NCBI RefSeq assembly: GCF_946227985.1
Contig: NZ_CAMKGL010000002.1
Coordinates: 85,266-149,265, forward strand
Direction of reading: 5' to 3'
DNA length: 64,000 bases
From: Serratia quinivorans
GTDB taxonomy: Bacteria > Pseudomonadota > Gammaproteobacteria > Enterobacterales > Enterobacteriaceae
Of the stretch, positions 8,502 through 16,025 are shown piece by piece; the first letter of the stretch is position 1; each line of letters starts with the position of its first letter. A program made the position numbers and the translations under genes. Under the pieces are notes generated by a model. It saw only the letters and a list, made by a program, of their open reading frames with translations. It ran no database searches and was not told where the DNA came from.

Positions 8502-9422
8502 CTATCCGATGGCCGAACGCCGTGGTACCAAGCGTATCAATACGCCGGAAGCCAACAGTACGCCGAGGATCACCCAAGCGGCTCCGGCCAACTGCCAAAC
8601 GTTGGGGGCGGTGCCCGTGGCCGTCGCTACCAGCATGGTGAATACCGGCGCCAGATTAAAGAAAATCGCGGTGCGTACCGAACCGATTTTTTCCAATCCG
8701 TTAAACCACAGCAAGTAGGCCAGCAGTGATCCGCACAGTGCCAGATAAACCACGGCGGCATGGACATTGAGGCTGGCTGCGGCCAGGTTTTGCAGTGGAT
8801 TCTCGAAGATAAATCCCAATGGCAGTAGGGCCAAGGTGCCGAACAGCATTGAGTAACTGGTGTTTTCAATAGCCGTGGCATTACGCACCAGTCGACGAGT
8901 CCCAACCATATTTAGCGCCCAGGCCAGGCTGCCGAGTAAAATAATGCCATCGCCGGGACTGACCTCCAGCCGCAACAGCGTTTGAATCTGTCCCTTGGTG
9001 ATCACCAGCACCACACCGATAAAGCCAGCCAGCAGACCGGCGATACGTGATCCGTTCAGTTTTTCATTTTCCCACATTACGCCAAAGACCAATGTCCATA
9101 ACGGTGTCGTGGCGAGAATCAGTGCGCCGTTGACCGGTGTGGTGGACTGCAGACCGAAAAAGGTGCATAGGTTGAAGATCGTGAAACCCAGTACACCCAG
9201 TCCCAGATAGGCCAGCCAGTTGTTTCTCAGCGTACTGAGGCGCAGTTGCCCGCGCAGGCCGAAGAACACGAACAGCGTCAGCGTTGCCAAACTAAAACGC
9301 TCGATAGAGGCGGTGATCGGCGGCTGATGGGCGATGATATAGGCACCGGCATTAAAGTTGGTGCCCCAGAAAAAGGTGGCGGCAATGACGCCCAGATAGG
9401 CCAGTGGCAGCGAGGTTTTCAT
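8502..9422 (-). CDS. EamA/DMT family exporter
   Basis: A drug/metabolite transporter of about 306 residues with ten predicted helices in two EamA repeats. The first repeat starts with LAYLGVIAATFFWGTNFNAGAYI and the second with GDGIILLGSLAWALNMVGTR. The ATG at 9422 is chosen because CAGGAAA precedes it and the first helix then begins within ten residues; an upstream ATG at 9494 would add a hydrophilic stretch of 24 residues. It is divergent from the LysR gene at 9524, its likely regulator. Substrates of this family range from amino acids to toxic metabolites. Confidence 0.85.
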   Translation of the reverse strand: MKTSLPLAYLGVIAATFFWGTNFNAGAYIIAHQPPITASIERFSLATLTLFVFFGLRGQLRLSTLRNNWLAYLGLGVLGFTIFNLCTFFGLQSTTPVNGALILATTPLWTLVFGVMWENEKLNGSRIAGLLAGFIGVVLVITKGQIQTLLRLEVSPGDGIILLGSLAWALNMVGTRRLVRNATAIENTSYSMLFGTLALLPLGFIFENPLQNLAAASLNVHAAVVYLALCGSLLAYLLWFNGLEKIGSVRTAIFFNLAPVFTMLVATATGTAPNVWQLAGAAWVILGVLLASGVLIRLVPRRSAIG

Positions 9423-9523
9423 TATGATTTCCTGTGGTGTCTGAATATACAGAAAACAGTTTGCGGCATAACCCTTTGCGGTAATATTCCCCATATATTC
9501 ACTTTAGATGTGAGAAAACGCCC

Positions 9524-10402
9524 ATGTTCAATTGGGAAGATCTGCACTATTTCATGGTGTTCGCGCAGGAAAAGTCGCTATCGGGTGCCGCCCGCAGTTT
9601 GAAGGTGGATCACGCAACCGTCGCCCGACGTATTGCCAGTCTGGAAATGGCGTTGGCGTTAAAGCTGGTTGATCGCCGCCCGCGCAGCTATTTATTGACC
9701 GTCGACGGGCAGCGCATCGCCGCGCAGGGTGACAGCATGACGCTCAACGCCTTTGCGGTCAGCCGTGCGGCGCTCAGTGGCCGGCAGGGCATTGCGGGTG
9801 AAGTGACGCTAAGCGTGCCGCCCGTTATGGGGCTGAAGCTGATCGCGCCGCGTATTGCTCAGTTACAGCGGCGTTATCCGGATTTACAGCTTGTCTTGCT
9901 GGCGGATACGACCAACGTCTCGCTGTTGCGTGGGGAAGCGGACATTGCCATTCGCCTGAGTCGCGCCAGTGAAAGCGATCTGGTCGCCAGAAAGATTGGC
10001 ACCGTCGAGTTTGGTCTGTATGCCAATGCGGGATATTTGCAGGCAACGTCGGAGGCGGAATGGGGGTTTATCGGTTATCACGACTCGCGGGCGGCGTCGG
10101 TCCAGCAAAAATGGTTGTTGGAACAGGCTGGCGGGCGATCGCTGGTCATGCGCAGCAATGACCTGATGATCCAGGCCGCGGCCGCGGAGGCGGGGGCGGG
10201 TATTGCACTGCTGCCACATTTCGTCGGACAGGAGCTGGGGCTCGAACGTTTGGCAGGGCCGCGTTCGCTCCAGCGTGAGATTTGGCTAACGGTGCATGAC
10301 GATATTCGTCATGCACCGGGTATTGCCGCTGTGACGGCGTTTTTGCTGGACTGCTATGCGGGCGTTGCGGGCATCACCCGGCTGGTAGATAACCTCGGCT
10401 GA
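9524..10402 (+). CDS. LysR-type regulator, divergent from the DMT exporter
   Basis: A 292-residue LysR regulator whose winged helix (LHYFMVFAQEKSLSGAARSLKVDHATVARRI) lies at residues 6-36. The effector domain contains VMGLKLIAPRIAQLQRRYPDLQLVL. The 101-bp divergent spacer with the DMT exporter suggests control of that exporter. The stop codon lies 7 bp from the convergent MerR gene. Confidence 0.85.
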   Translation: MFNWEDLHYFMVFAQEKSLSGAARSLKVDHATVARRIASLEMALALKLVDRRPRSYLLTVDGQRIAAQGDSMTLNAFAVSRAALSGRQGIAGEVTLSVPPVMGLKLIAPRIAQLQRRYPDLQLVLLADTTNVSLLRGEADIAIRLSRASESDLVARKIGTVEFGLYANAGYLQATSEAEWGFIGYHDSRAASVQQKWLLEQAGGRSLVMRSNDLMIQAAAAEAGAGIALLPHFVGQELGLERLAGPRSLQREIWLTVHDDIRHAPGIAAVTAFLLDCYAGVAGITRLVDNLG

Positions 10403-10409
10403 ACGTGGA

Positions 10410-11435
10410 TTAACCACGCATAAGCTGGGCCACTGCCTGCTGCAAATAACGCAACAGCGGCGGTGTCAGCCAGGTACCTTCAACCAGCGTAGGTTCCCGT
10501 TCCATTGCCTGGCGGATTTTCATTTGGGTGGCCGGATTGGTCCCCGCATAAGATTGGAACAGCTCAAGCCATTGGGCTGCCAAGCGTTTTGCCTGTTCAG
10601 ATTCTGGTGGTACCCCCTCATTCAGTGCCTGGTGGAACTGTGCGATCAGCGCCGGCCATTCCTGCAAGCGGGTAAAATAGTGTTGGTGCACATGGGCGTA
10701 TTCCTCCTCCGACAGGTATTTCCGGTAGATGGACAGCTTGGTTTCGGCAAAGGCCCGGGTCACGTAGTCTGTCATTGTCGGGGTGATACCGGTTTGTTCG
10801 CGTATTGCAGGCTCATCGGCATGCATAGCATTTAACCGGGTGAGAAATGCCGGGTTGTTTGCGGTATCGCGTTCCAGCATAAGCATCCAACGCCTGGCCA
10901 GAGTCTGTGCCTGTAGCGTTTGCGGCGCGACGCCGTTGTCGATCAGTTGGCGAATGCCGCCGACCAGTTCACCCCATTCCCGGTTACGTGTCGGGTTGGC
11001 CTGATAGAAGGGCAATTGTGCCAGCTCATCGGCGGTAAAATATTTGTCGTACATGGTCATTAACTCCAATGTCGTCAGCCAGTCGCTCAAATCAGGTTCG
11101 TCCCCAACGGAAAGCTGCGCGTGCATTTGCTGTAAACGGTCGCGCAGTGCGGCAGTCTGCACCAGTTGTCGATTCAGCATGGTGATTTGCTGCTCAATCA
11201 CCGTGGTGAGCGCCATCCCTGAACGCGCCAAAATGGCCCCGACCTCCGCCAGCGTCACCCCCATTCGGCGCAGTGCCTGAATATGGTGCAGGCGAGTGAT
11301 GTCGGCCCGGTTATATAAACGATAGCCGGCGTCGGAACGCGCAGAAGGAACCAGCAAACCTATGCTGTCGTAGTAATGTAGCGTCCTGACGGTAATGCCG
11401 GAACGTCGGGCCAGTTCGCCCACTTTCAGTAACAT
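10410..11435 (-). CDS. MerR family regulator with TipAS-like drug-sensing domains
   Basis: A 341-residue MerR regulator. Residues 1-70 form the MerR DNA-binding domain (KVGELARRSGITVRTLHYYDSIGLL, DAGYRLY), followed by a coiled linker. Two consecutive helical segments (about 125-225 and 235-335) resemble the TipAS antibiotic-recognition domain, which closes around thiopeptide-type drugs in Streptomyces TipA. Related enterobacterial proteins (AlbA/SkgA type) bind peptide antibiotics such as albicidin. No co-transcribed target is evident, so it may act on its own promoter or as a drug-binding sink. Confidence 0.82.
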   Translation of the reverse strand: MLLKVGELARRSGITVRTLHYYDSIGLLVPSARSDAGYRLYNRADITRLHHIQALRRMGVTLAEVGAILARSGMALTTVIEQQITMLNRQLVQTAALRDRLQQMHAQLSVGDEPDLSDWLTTLELMTMYDKYFTADELAQLPFYQANPTRNREWGELVGGIRQLIDNGVAPQTLQAQTLARRWMLMLERDTANNPAFLTRLNAMHADEPAIREQTGITPTMTDYVTRAFAETKLSIYRKYLSEEEYAHVHQHYFTRLQEWPALIAQFHQALNEGVPPESEQAKRLAAQWLELFQSYAGTNPATQMKIRQAMEREPTLVEGTWLTPPLLRYLQQAVAQLMRG

Positions 11436-11560
11436 GAGGTGTGCTCCTCCCTGGGTGCGTGCAGAAATACTAAAGCCTGACGTAGCGTAAGGGTCAATAG
11501 GGGCAATGTGGATATTTTCGGCGGGAAAAGTTTAGCTTTGTAAGAGCTCTTAATGGCAAA

Positions 11561-11582
11561 AGCCCAGCATGATGGCTGGGCT
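11561..11582 (-). terminator. Intrinsic terminator behind the PemK relic
   Basis: Perfect eight-base arms AGCCCAGC/GCTGGGCT with a six-base loop. On the minus strand the stem is followed by a TTTT run. It lies about 95 bp beyond the stop of the toxin relic and would end that transcript. Confidence 0.65.
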
Positions 11583-11677
11583 TTGCGGGTCCCTTAAAGG
11601 GAAGGTATAACATAAGGGCCTTTTCGGCTACGGCAGCAATGGTACCCGACTTGATTGTTTTGTCAACAAGATGAGCG

Positions 11678-12129
11678 TTATTCAAGCAGCATGTTTCGAG
11701 CATTAATTGATTTGATTACAGCTCGTTGTATCTCTGCGACCAGTTCACGATGTAAACATTGGATGAGAAATCCTCGTTCCTTTCGCGCCCTGTTAAGGCG
11801 TTGGCGACTCACCTGTTGCACCAGATCTCCTTTGGCCCAACGCGTTTGTGGGTGAAAGAATCTCATGTCTTCAATGGCCTCACCGGCAATCTCAATATGC
11901 ATACCCAAGTTAAGTTTACTTATGTCTTTGGTAGTCGACAGCGGCACAATGATGCAGGCGTTACCGTTGATTTTGCCATTGAGCACCACGATAAGTCGAT
12001 TCTTCACCATTTCTGGTGGAATGTGGCCATTATAAAAATGGGGCGTGTGAGGGTGGGAATGGGGGCCGGATAATTACCGTAGTTGCATTCGAGAATTTCC
12101 CCGACTTTAGGGGCGAAGTTGATAGGCAT
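11678..12129 (-). pseudogene. PemK/MazF-type toxin gene, interrupted by a frameshift
   Basis: Read in two frames, this locus encodes a PemK/MazF-fold endoribonuclease-like protein. The first frame starts at ATG 12129 after AAGGAG and gives MPINFAPKVGEILECNYGNY..PTLTRP. After the run of four C and five T on the coding strand (about 12032-12043) the family sequence continues in another frame as HFYNGHIPPEMVKNRLIVVL, then ACIIVPLSTT and a basic C-terminus ending at 11678. The first frame itself runs into TGA soon after the shift. One extra C would restore a protein of about 150 residues. So it is either a true decayed toxin or a homopolymer sequencing error. No antitoxin gene is adjacent, as in other solitary members of this group. 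Confidence 0.75.
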
Positions 12130-12240
12130 ATGAACGCTCCTTGTTGCGCAAAACTAACAGAACTGAATGATAATAATCAGCATATTGCCCAGTCGGAGAA
12201 AGGCATAGAAAGGAGAATTTGGGAGGATAAGATTAAAAAT

Positions 12241-12264
12241 GCGAGCCCTTACGCAAGAGCTCGC
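12241..12264 (-). terminator. Terminator behind nlpA
   Basis: Arms GCGAGC/GCTCGC lie 16 bp beyond the nlpA stop. On the minus strand the stem is followed by ATTTTTAATC, a good T-tract. Confidence 0.65.
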
Positions 12265-12279
12265 AAACAAACTGTCGAG

Positions 12280-13092
12280 TTACCAGCCTTTTACCGCACC
12301 GCCGTTGAAGATTTTCTCGGCGGCACTGGCGACTTCATCCGACTCGTAGGCCTTGATGAAGTTTTGCACGTTCGGCGCATCCTTGTTGTCTGCACGCGTT
12401 ACGATGATGTTGGTGTACGGCGAATTCTTGTCTTCGATAAAGATGCCGTCTTTGGTTGGCGTCAGACCGGTCTGGTTGATGTAAGTGGTGCTGATGACGG
12501 CGACGGTGACTTTAGGGTCATCCAGCACCTGCGGCAGCTGTGCGCCCTCCAGTTCCATAATCTTGTAGTTATGCGGGTTGGCGCTGATATCCAGCGAGGT
12601 TGGCAGCAGTCCTTTGCCCGGTTTCAGCGTGATCAGACCGGTTTTCTCCAGCAGCAGCAGTGCGCGGCCGAGGTTGGTGGGATCCAGCGGGATGGCAATC
12701 ACCGCACCGTCCTGCAGTTCTTTCAGCGATTTGATTTTTTTCGAATAGCCGGCCATTGGGAATACAAAGGTATTACCCACTGCCACCAGCTTGTAGCCGT
12801 GGTCTTTATTTTGCTGTTCGAGGAAGGGCCGGTGCTGGAAGACGTTGGCGTCCAGTTCACCTTTATCGGTAGCGTCGTTGGGCAGCAGCGAACCGCTGAA
12901 ACCGACCAGTTCGACCTCCAGACCGTACTTCTCTTTAGCCACCTGTTTGGCAACCTCCGCCACGTCCTGCTCTGCGCCATTGATGACCCCGACCTTGATA
13001 TGATTTTGATCGGTTTTTTGCTCACAGCCTTGCAGCGCCAGTACGGCGGCGAATGCCGCCAGCAGAGGGGTATAACGCCAGTTTTTGATCAT
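12280..13092 (-). CDS. nlpA: NlpA lipoprotein (MetQ-family binding protein)
   Basis: A 270-residue lipoprotein of the MetQ/NlpA family of methionine-type binding proteins. The signal peptide ends in the lipobox LQGC. The body follows E. coli NlpA closely (HIKVGVINGAEQDVAEVAKQ, GFSGSLLPNDATDKGELDAN, FNGGAVKGW end). NlpA is an inner-membrane-anchored lipoprotein with a minor role in methionine supply. The ATG at 13092 is preceded by GGGAGAAG; an in-frame start further upstream would give a non-signal leader and is rejected. No transporter partner is adjacent, as in E. coli. Confidence 0.93.
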   Translation of the reverse strand: MIKNWRYTPLLAAFAAVLALQGCEQKTDQNHIKVGVINGAEQDVAEVAKQVAKEKYGLEVELVGFSGSLLPNDATDKGELDANVFQHRPFLEQQNKDHGYKLVAVGNTFVFPMAGYSKKIKSLKELQDGAVIAIPLDPTNLGRALLLLEKTGLITLKPGKGLLPTSLDISANPHNYKIMELEGAQLPQVLDDPKVTVAVISTTYINQTGLTPTKDGIFIEDKNSPYTNIIVTRADNKDAPNVQNFIKAYESDEVASAAEKIFNGGAVKGW

Positions 13093-13225
13093 CGACTTCT
13101 CCCTGAAAAAAACAATGAAATCAGTTGGTTTTGTGCTGCTAGCTAAGCCTGAACCGGTGGGGAAGTCAAACACCTGCTCAGCACAAAGGCTTCTAACTAA
13201 TAACAGGAAGTTTTATTGCGCACCC

Positions 13226-14062
13226 TTATTTGGCGCGAAATACCACGATGCCCGGCGTGGCCTGCACGTAATCCATAAAGGGCGAGTCCACCACCTGCAT
13301 ATTTTCTTTGCGCGAAGACGCGTTACGCAGCACCGGGCCGTTTTCGGTCATGATATAGATACCGGTATGGGTAACGTCCAACCCGGCCAAATGGGTGTAT
13401 ATGCCGATGTAATCGCCGGTGTGCAATTGGGCCAGTACCTTGTCGTCAATAAAATCGCTGGGCAGGTAGGTGATGCTGCGCTGAACGTTTTTCAGCCCCG
13501 GCAGATAGCTGCTGCCGTCTGACTTTTGGTTCAGGTTTTTCACCAGCGTGACGGTATGCGGGCTGAGTGTGGCGGTGATATCCGTGACGTTGGTTTTGGC
13601 CTGGTGTGACCAATCGCTGAAGAAATGCTTGCGTTGCAGGAAGCTGATTTCACCATTGGCATAGCGGATGTGGGTCAGCCGTTGGACAAAATCCGTCTGG
13701 CTGTCCGCCTGGCGTAGGGCATCGACGTAATCGATATAGGTAAAACAGTCCAAACCACGGAAGTCGATTACCCGTTTTTCCGGCGTATCCTGCGAACCAA
13801 TCAGCATGTTAGCCACGTAAGGCGTACCGAGGAAGGGCCGGGACAGCAGATCGATCATGTAGCCGCTATCCTGCTGCTGCTCTGTCGACGCGGCGGCGCG
13901 CAGGGCGAGAAGCTGATTGAGTTTGTTTAACGTCTGGTTATCCATGCTGGCCTTGAGGTCTACGGGTGAGGTGATAATGGGTTCTGGCGTTTGCCCAACG
14001 GGAATTTTATCTGCGCAGCCGCTGAGCGCAATAGCCAATATCAATGAAACAACCTTGTACAT
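13226..14062 (-). CDS. DUF1460 lipoprotein, predicted NlpC/P60-like cell-wall hydrolase
   Basis: A 278-residue lipoprotein with a signal peptide ending in LSGC. The body is a DUF1460 domain, a family with an NlpC/P60-like cysteine-peptidase fold regarded as N-acetylmuramoyl-L-alanine amidase-like. The putative catalytic Cys is in FRGLDCFTYIDYVDALR and the His in LDVTHTGIYIM. A late motif GPVLRNASSRKENMQVVDSP is also family-like. It stands alone; a role in peptidoglycan turnover is inferred from the fold only. Confidence 0.78.
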   Translation of the reverse strand: MYKVVSLILAIALSGCADKIPVGQTPEPIITSPVDLKASMDNQTLNKLNQLLALRAAASTEQQQDSGYMIDLLSRPFLGTPYVANMLIGSQDTPEKRVIDFRGLDCFTYIDYVDALRQADSQTDFVQRLTHIRYANGEISFLQRKHFFSDWSHQAKTNVTDITATLSPHTVTLVKNLNQKSDGSSYLPGLKNVQRSITYLPSDFIDDKVLAQLHTGDYIGIYTHLAGLDVTHTGIYIMTENGPVLRNASSRKENMQVVDSPFMDYVQATPGIVVFRAK

Positions 14063-14166
14063 TTTCCCCTCCGATGGTTTTGGCCCGTGATGGTGAAAAT
14101 GATAACAGCTCTCACTATCGCCTGGAGGGGCAATGCCTAAACATAGCCTCAACGTTCGGTTAACAC

Positions 14167-14709
14167 TTAATAACCGATTTCACTGTTAAACGGCAGGTAC
14201 CAGAACAGGGCGATTTCGTGATCGGCGATGTCCGGTTGAGCGCGATACAGCAGGTGGTCGATGCCGCCGAGGATAAAGCCAAAGCGTTGATAACAGCGGC
14301 AGGCGGGCAGATTGGTATTTTGCGTTTCCAGCATCAGCCCGGCGGTTTCGTGGCGTTGAGCCCAGTGCCGGGCGGTTTCCAGCAATGCGCTGGCAACCCC
14401 CAGGCGGCGCACGTGGGCGCTGACCACGATTTCTTCAATCAGCGCATAGCCGTTCCAGTTATTGCTCAGTGTGATATGGCCGACCGGCTCGCCGCGATGA
14501 CGGACCAGAAAGGTGTCGCTTTCATCGTTGACGAACGGGGCCAGCGGGTAGTTCTTGCGAAAGGGGGTAACCGGCAGCAACGGCCAGCTGTCGACCGGCG
14601 CATCAAAAACCGGTTGGGCGTAGTGAGTGATGTGAAAGCTAAAGTCGCAACCGGTTAGGTAGCCGTCGGGTAAACGGCTGACCGGGGCAATTTGGATCGC
14701 CTGGCTCAT
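14167..14709 (-). CDS. GNAT acetyltransferase related to streptothricin acetyltransferases
   Basis: A 180-residue acetyltransferase. The core matches streptothricin acetyltransferases of the SatA group: GHITLSNNWNGYALIEEIVV, the acetyl-CoA loop RRLGVASALL, then GLMLETQNTNLPACRCYQRF and a GGIDHLLYR ending. Those enzymes acetylate the beta-lysine chain of streptothricin. The N-terminal half (residues 1-60) is less conserved. It starts inside the end of the acyltransferase gene (4-bp overlap), so the two are translationally coupled. Resistance activity is possible but not shown. Confidence 0.75.
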   Translation of the reverse strand: MSQAIQIAPVSRLPDGYLTGCDFSFHITHYAQPVFDAPVDSWPLLPVTPFRKNYPLAPFVNDESDTFLVRHRGEPVGHITLSNNWNGYALIEEIVVSAHVRRLGVASALLETARHWAQRHETAGLMLETQNTNLPACRCYQRFGFILGGIDHLLYRAQPDIADHEIALFWYLPFNSEIGY

Positions 14710-15176
14710 GGGGCAAGCTCCCTCAGCAAACGCGCCGGGTTACCGGCATAGATCCCCTTACGGGTGATGTTTTTGGTGACCACTGAACCGGCACCGATCA
14801 CCACACCGCTGCAGATTTCCACCGCCAGCACCGTGGCACCGGAGCCGATGGAAACACCATCGCCAATGTGCGTGCGGCCCCAACTGCTGGCATCGGCGTT
14901 GGGCGCGCCATCTTTAAACAGATCGTTGGCAAAGGTGACGTTGTGGCCGATAAAGCAGTCCGCGCCAATAGTGACATATTCACAGATAAAACTGTGTGAC
15001 TGAATTTTGCTGCGGGCGCCAATGCTGACGTTTTTTTGGATCTCGACAAAGGGCCCGACGAAGACCTCATCGCCAAGTCGGCAGCCATACAGATTACAGG
15101 GCTGGACTACGGTGACATTTTGACCGGCGTCGACATCGACAATACCGGCCTGAAGAACACGAATGGCGAATGACAT
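14706..15176 (-). CDS. Left-handed beta-helix (hexapeptide repeat) acyltransferase
   Basis: A 156-residue acyltransferase made mainly of hexapeptide repeats ([LIV]-G-x-x-x-x) from about residue 20 to 145, for example VFVGPFVEIQKNVSIGARSK, VTIGADCFIGHNVTF and GSGATVLAVEICSGVVIGAG. It ends in the coenzyme-A site motif KGIYAGNPARLLREL. Similar proteins N-acetylate amino sugars for surface polysaccharides (WbpD/WlbB type), but no sugar biosynthesis genes are near. The ATG at 15176 follows GAGGAATGTC. It overlaps the acetyltransferase gene by 4 bp, forming a two-gene operon. Confidence 0.8.
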   Translation of the reverse strand: MSFAIRVLQAGIVDVDAGQNVTVVQPCNLYGCRLGDEVFVGPFVEIQKNVSIGARSKIQSHSFICEYVTIGADCFIGHNVTFANDLFKDGAPNADASSWGRTHIGDGVSIGSGATVLAVEICSGVVIGAGSVVTKNITRKGIYAGNPARLLRELAP

Positions 15177-15380
15177 GACATTCCTCACGGCGGTGACGCA
15201 GGGAGGAATTATAAGACAAACCGTCGCCACGTCTGTGCTTTCCGAACGTTTTTTCAACGAAAGACTATAATTAGTACAGGGGAGAGAGCCCCGTGGCCGC
15301 AATCCTCGGACGGTCAGCAATCCGTCAGAGGGGTAAATTCGTTCGCCGAGCGCGACCTACGGCGATGGAGGAGGTGTCTC

Positions 15381-15971
15381 ATGGTTAGTCATGTTTGGGG
15401 ACTTCTGGCGCATCCAAGCACCGAGTTCGAACACATCAAAAGCGAGAACGAAAGCGTCTCGCACCTTTACACCCATCATGTACTGTTACTGGCGTTGATA
15501 CCGGTTGTCTGCGCCTTTATCGGTACCACACAACTGGGCTGGCTCTCCGGCGAAGGACAGGCTATCCGGCTCGACATGTTCACCGCATCCTATACCGCGG
15601 TGGCTTTCTACCTGCTGATGCTGGCGGGTGTGGCGATTATGGGGAAGGTGATCCACTGGATGGCACGGCGTTATGAAGTGCGTCCGAGTCTGCATCGCTG
15701 CATGGTGTTTGCCGGCTATATCGCTACCCCGATGTTCCTCAGCGGCATCGTGGCGCTGTATCCCGTCGTGTGGCTGTGCCTGTTTGTCGGCGTGATTGGC
15801 CTGTGCTATTCGGGCTATCTGCTGAATCTGGGTATCCCGCATTTCCTGAATATCGACAGTAAAGAAGGGTTTATCTTCTCCAGCTCTACCTTTGCCATCG
15901 GCATCTTGTTGCTTGAGCTGCTGCTGGGGGTAACGGTGTTGCTGTGGGGGTATGGTTCCTGGTTATTCTAA
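15381..15971 (+). CDS. yohC: Yip1-domain inner-membrane protein YohC
   Basis: A 196-residue YIP1-family membrane protein that follows E. coli YohC from the start (VSHVWGLLAHP, then SENESVSHLYTHHVLL) to the end (FSSSTFAIGILLLELLLGVT, WGYGSWLF). Five or six helices are visible. The function is unknown. A strong GGAGGAGGTG ribosome site precedes the ATG. In E. coli it neighbours pbpG and yohD; here dld is next, convergent. Confidence 0.92.
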   Translation: MVSHVWGLLAHPSTEFEHIKSENESVSHLYTHHVLLLALIPVVCAFIGTTQLGWLSGEGQAIRLDMFTASYTAVAFYLLMLAGVAIMGKVIHWMARRYEVRPSLHRCMVFAGYIATPMFLSGIVALYPVVWLCLFVGVIGLCYSGYLLNLGIPHFLNIDSKEGFIFSSSTFAIGILLLELLLGVTVLLWGYGSWLF

Positions 15972-15987
15972 ACTCTGTTTTGATATT

Positions 15988-16020
15988 GCCCCTCACGCCG
16001 CTCTGGCGTGGGGGGCTTTT
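15988..16020 (+). terminator. Strong terminator between yohC and dld
   Basis: A twelve-base stem GCCCCTCACGCC/GGCGTGGGGGGC (one T-G wobble) with loop GCTCT is followed by TTTT. It lies 17 bp after yohC, just before the convergent dld stop. Confidence 0.85.
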
Positions 16021-16025
16021 GCTAT

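Noticed and set aside
12016-13146. Long open frame antisense to nlpA
   Set aside because: It lies over a gene with clear lipoprotein homology, lacks a credible ribosome site and family pattern, and its length is explained by GC-rich codon use.
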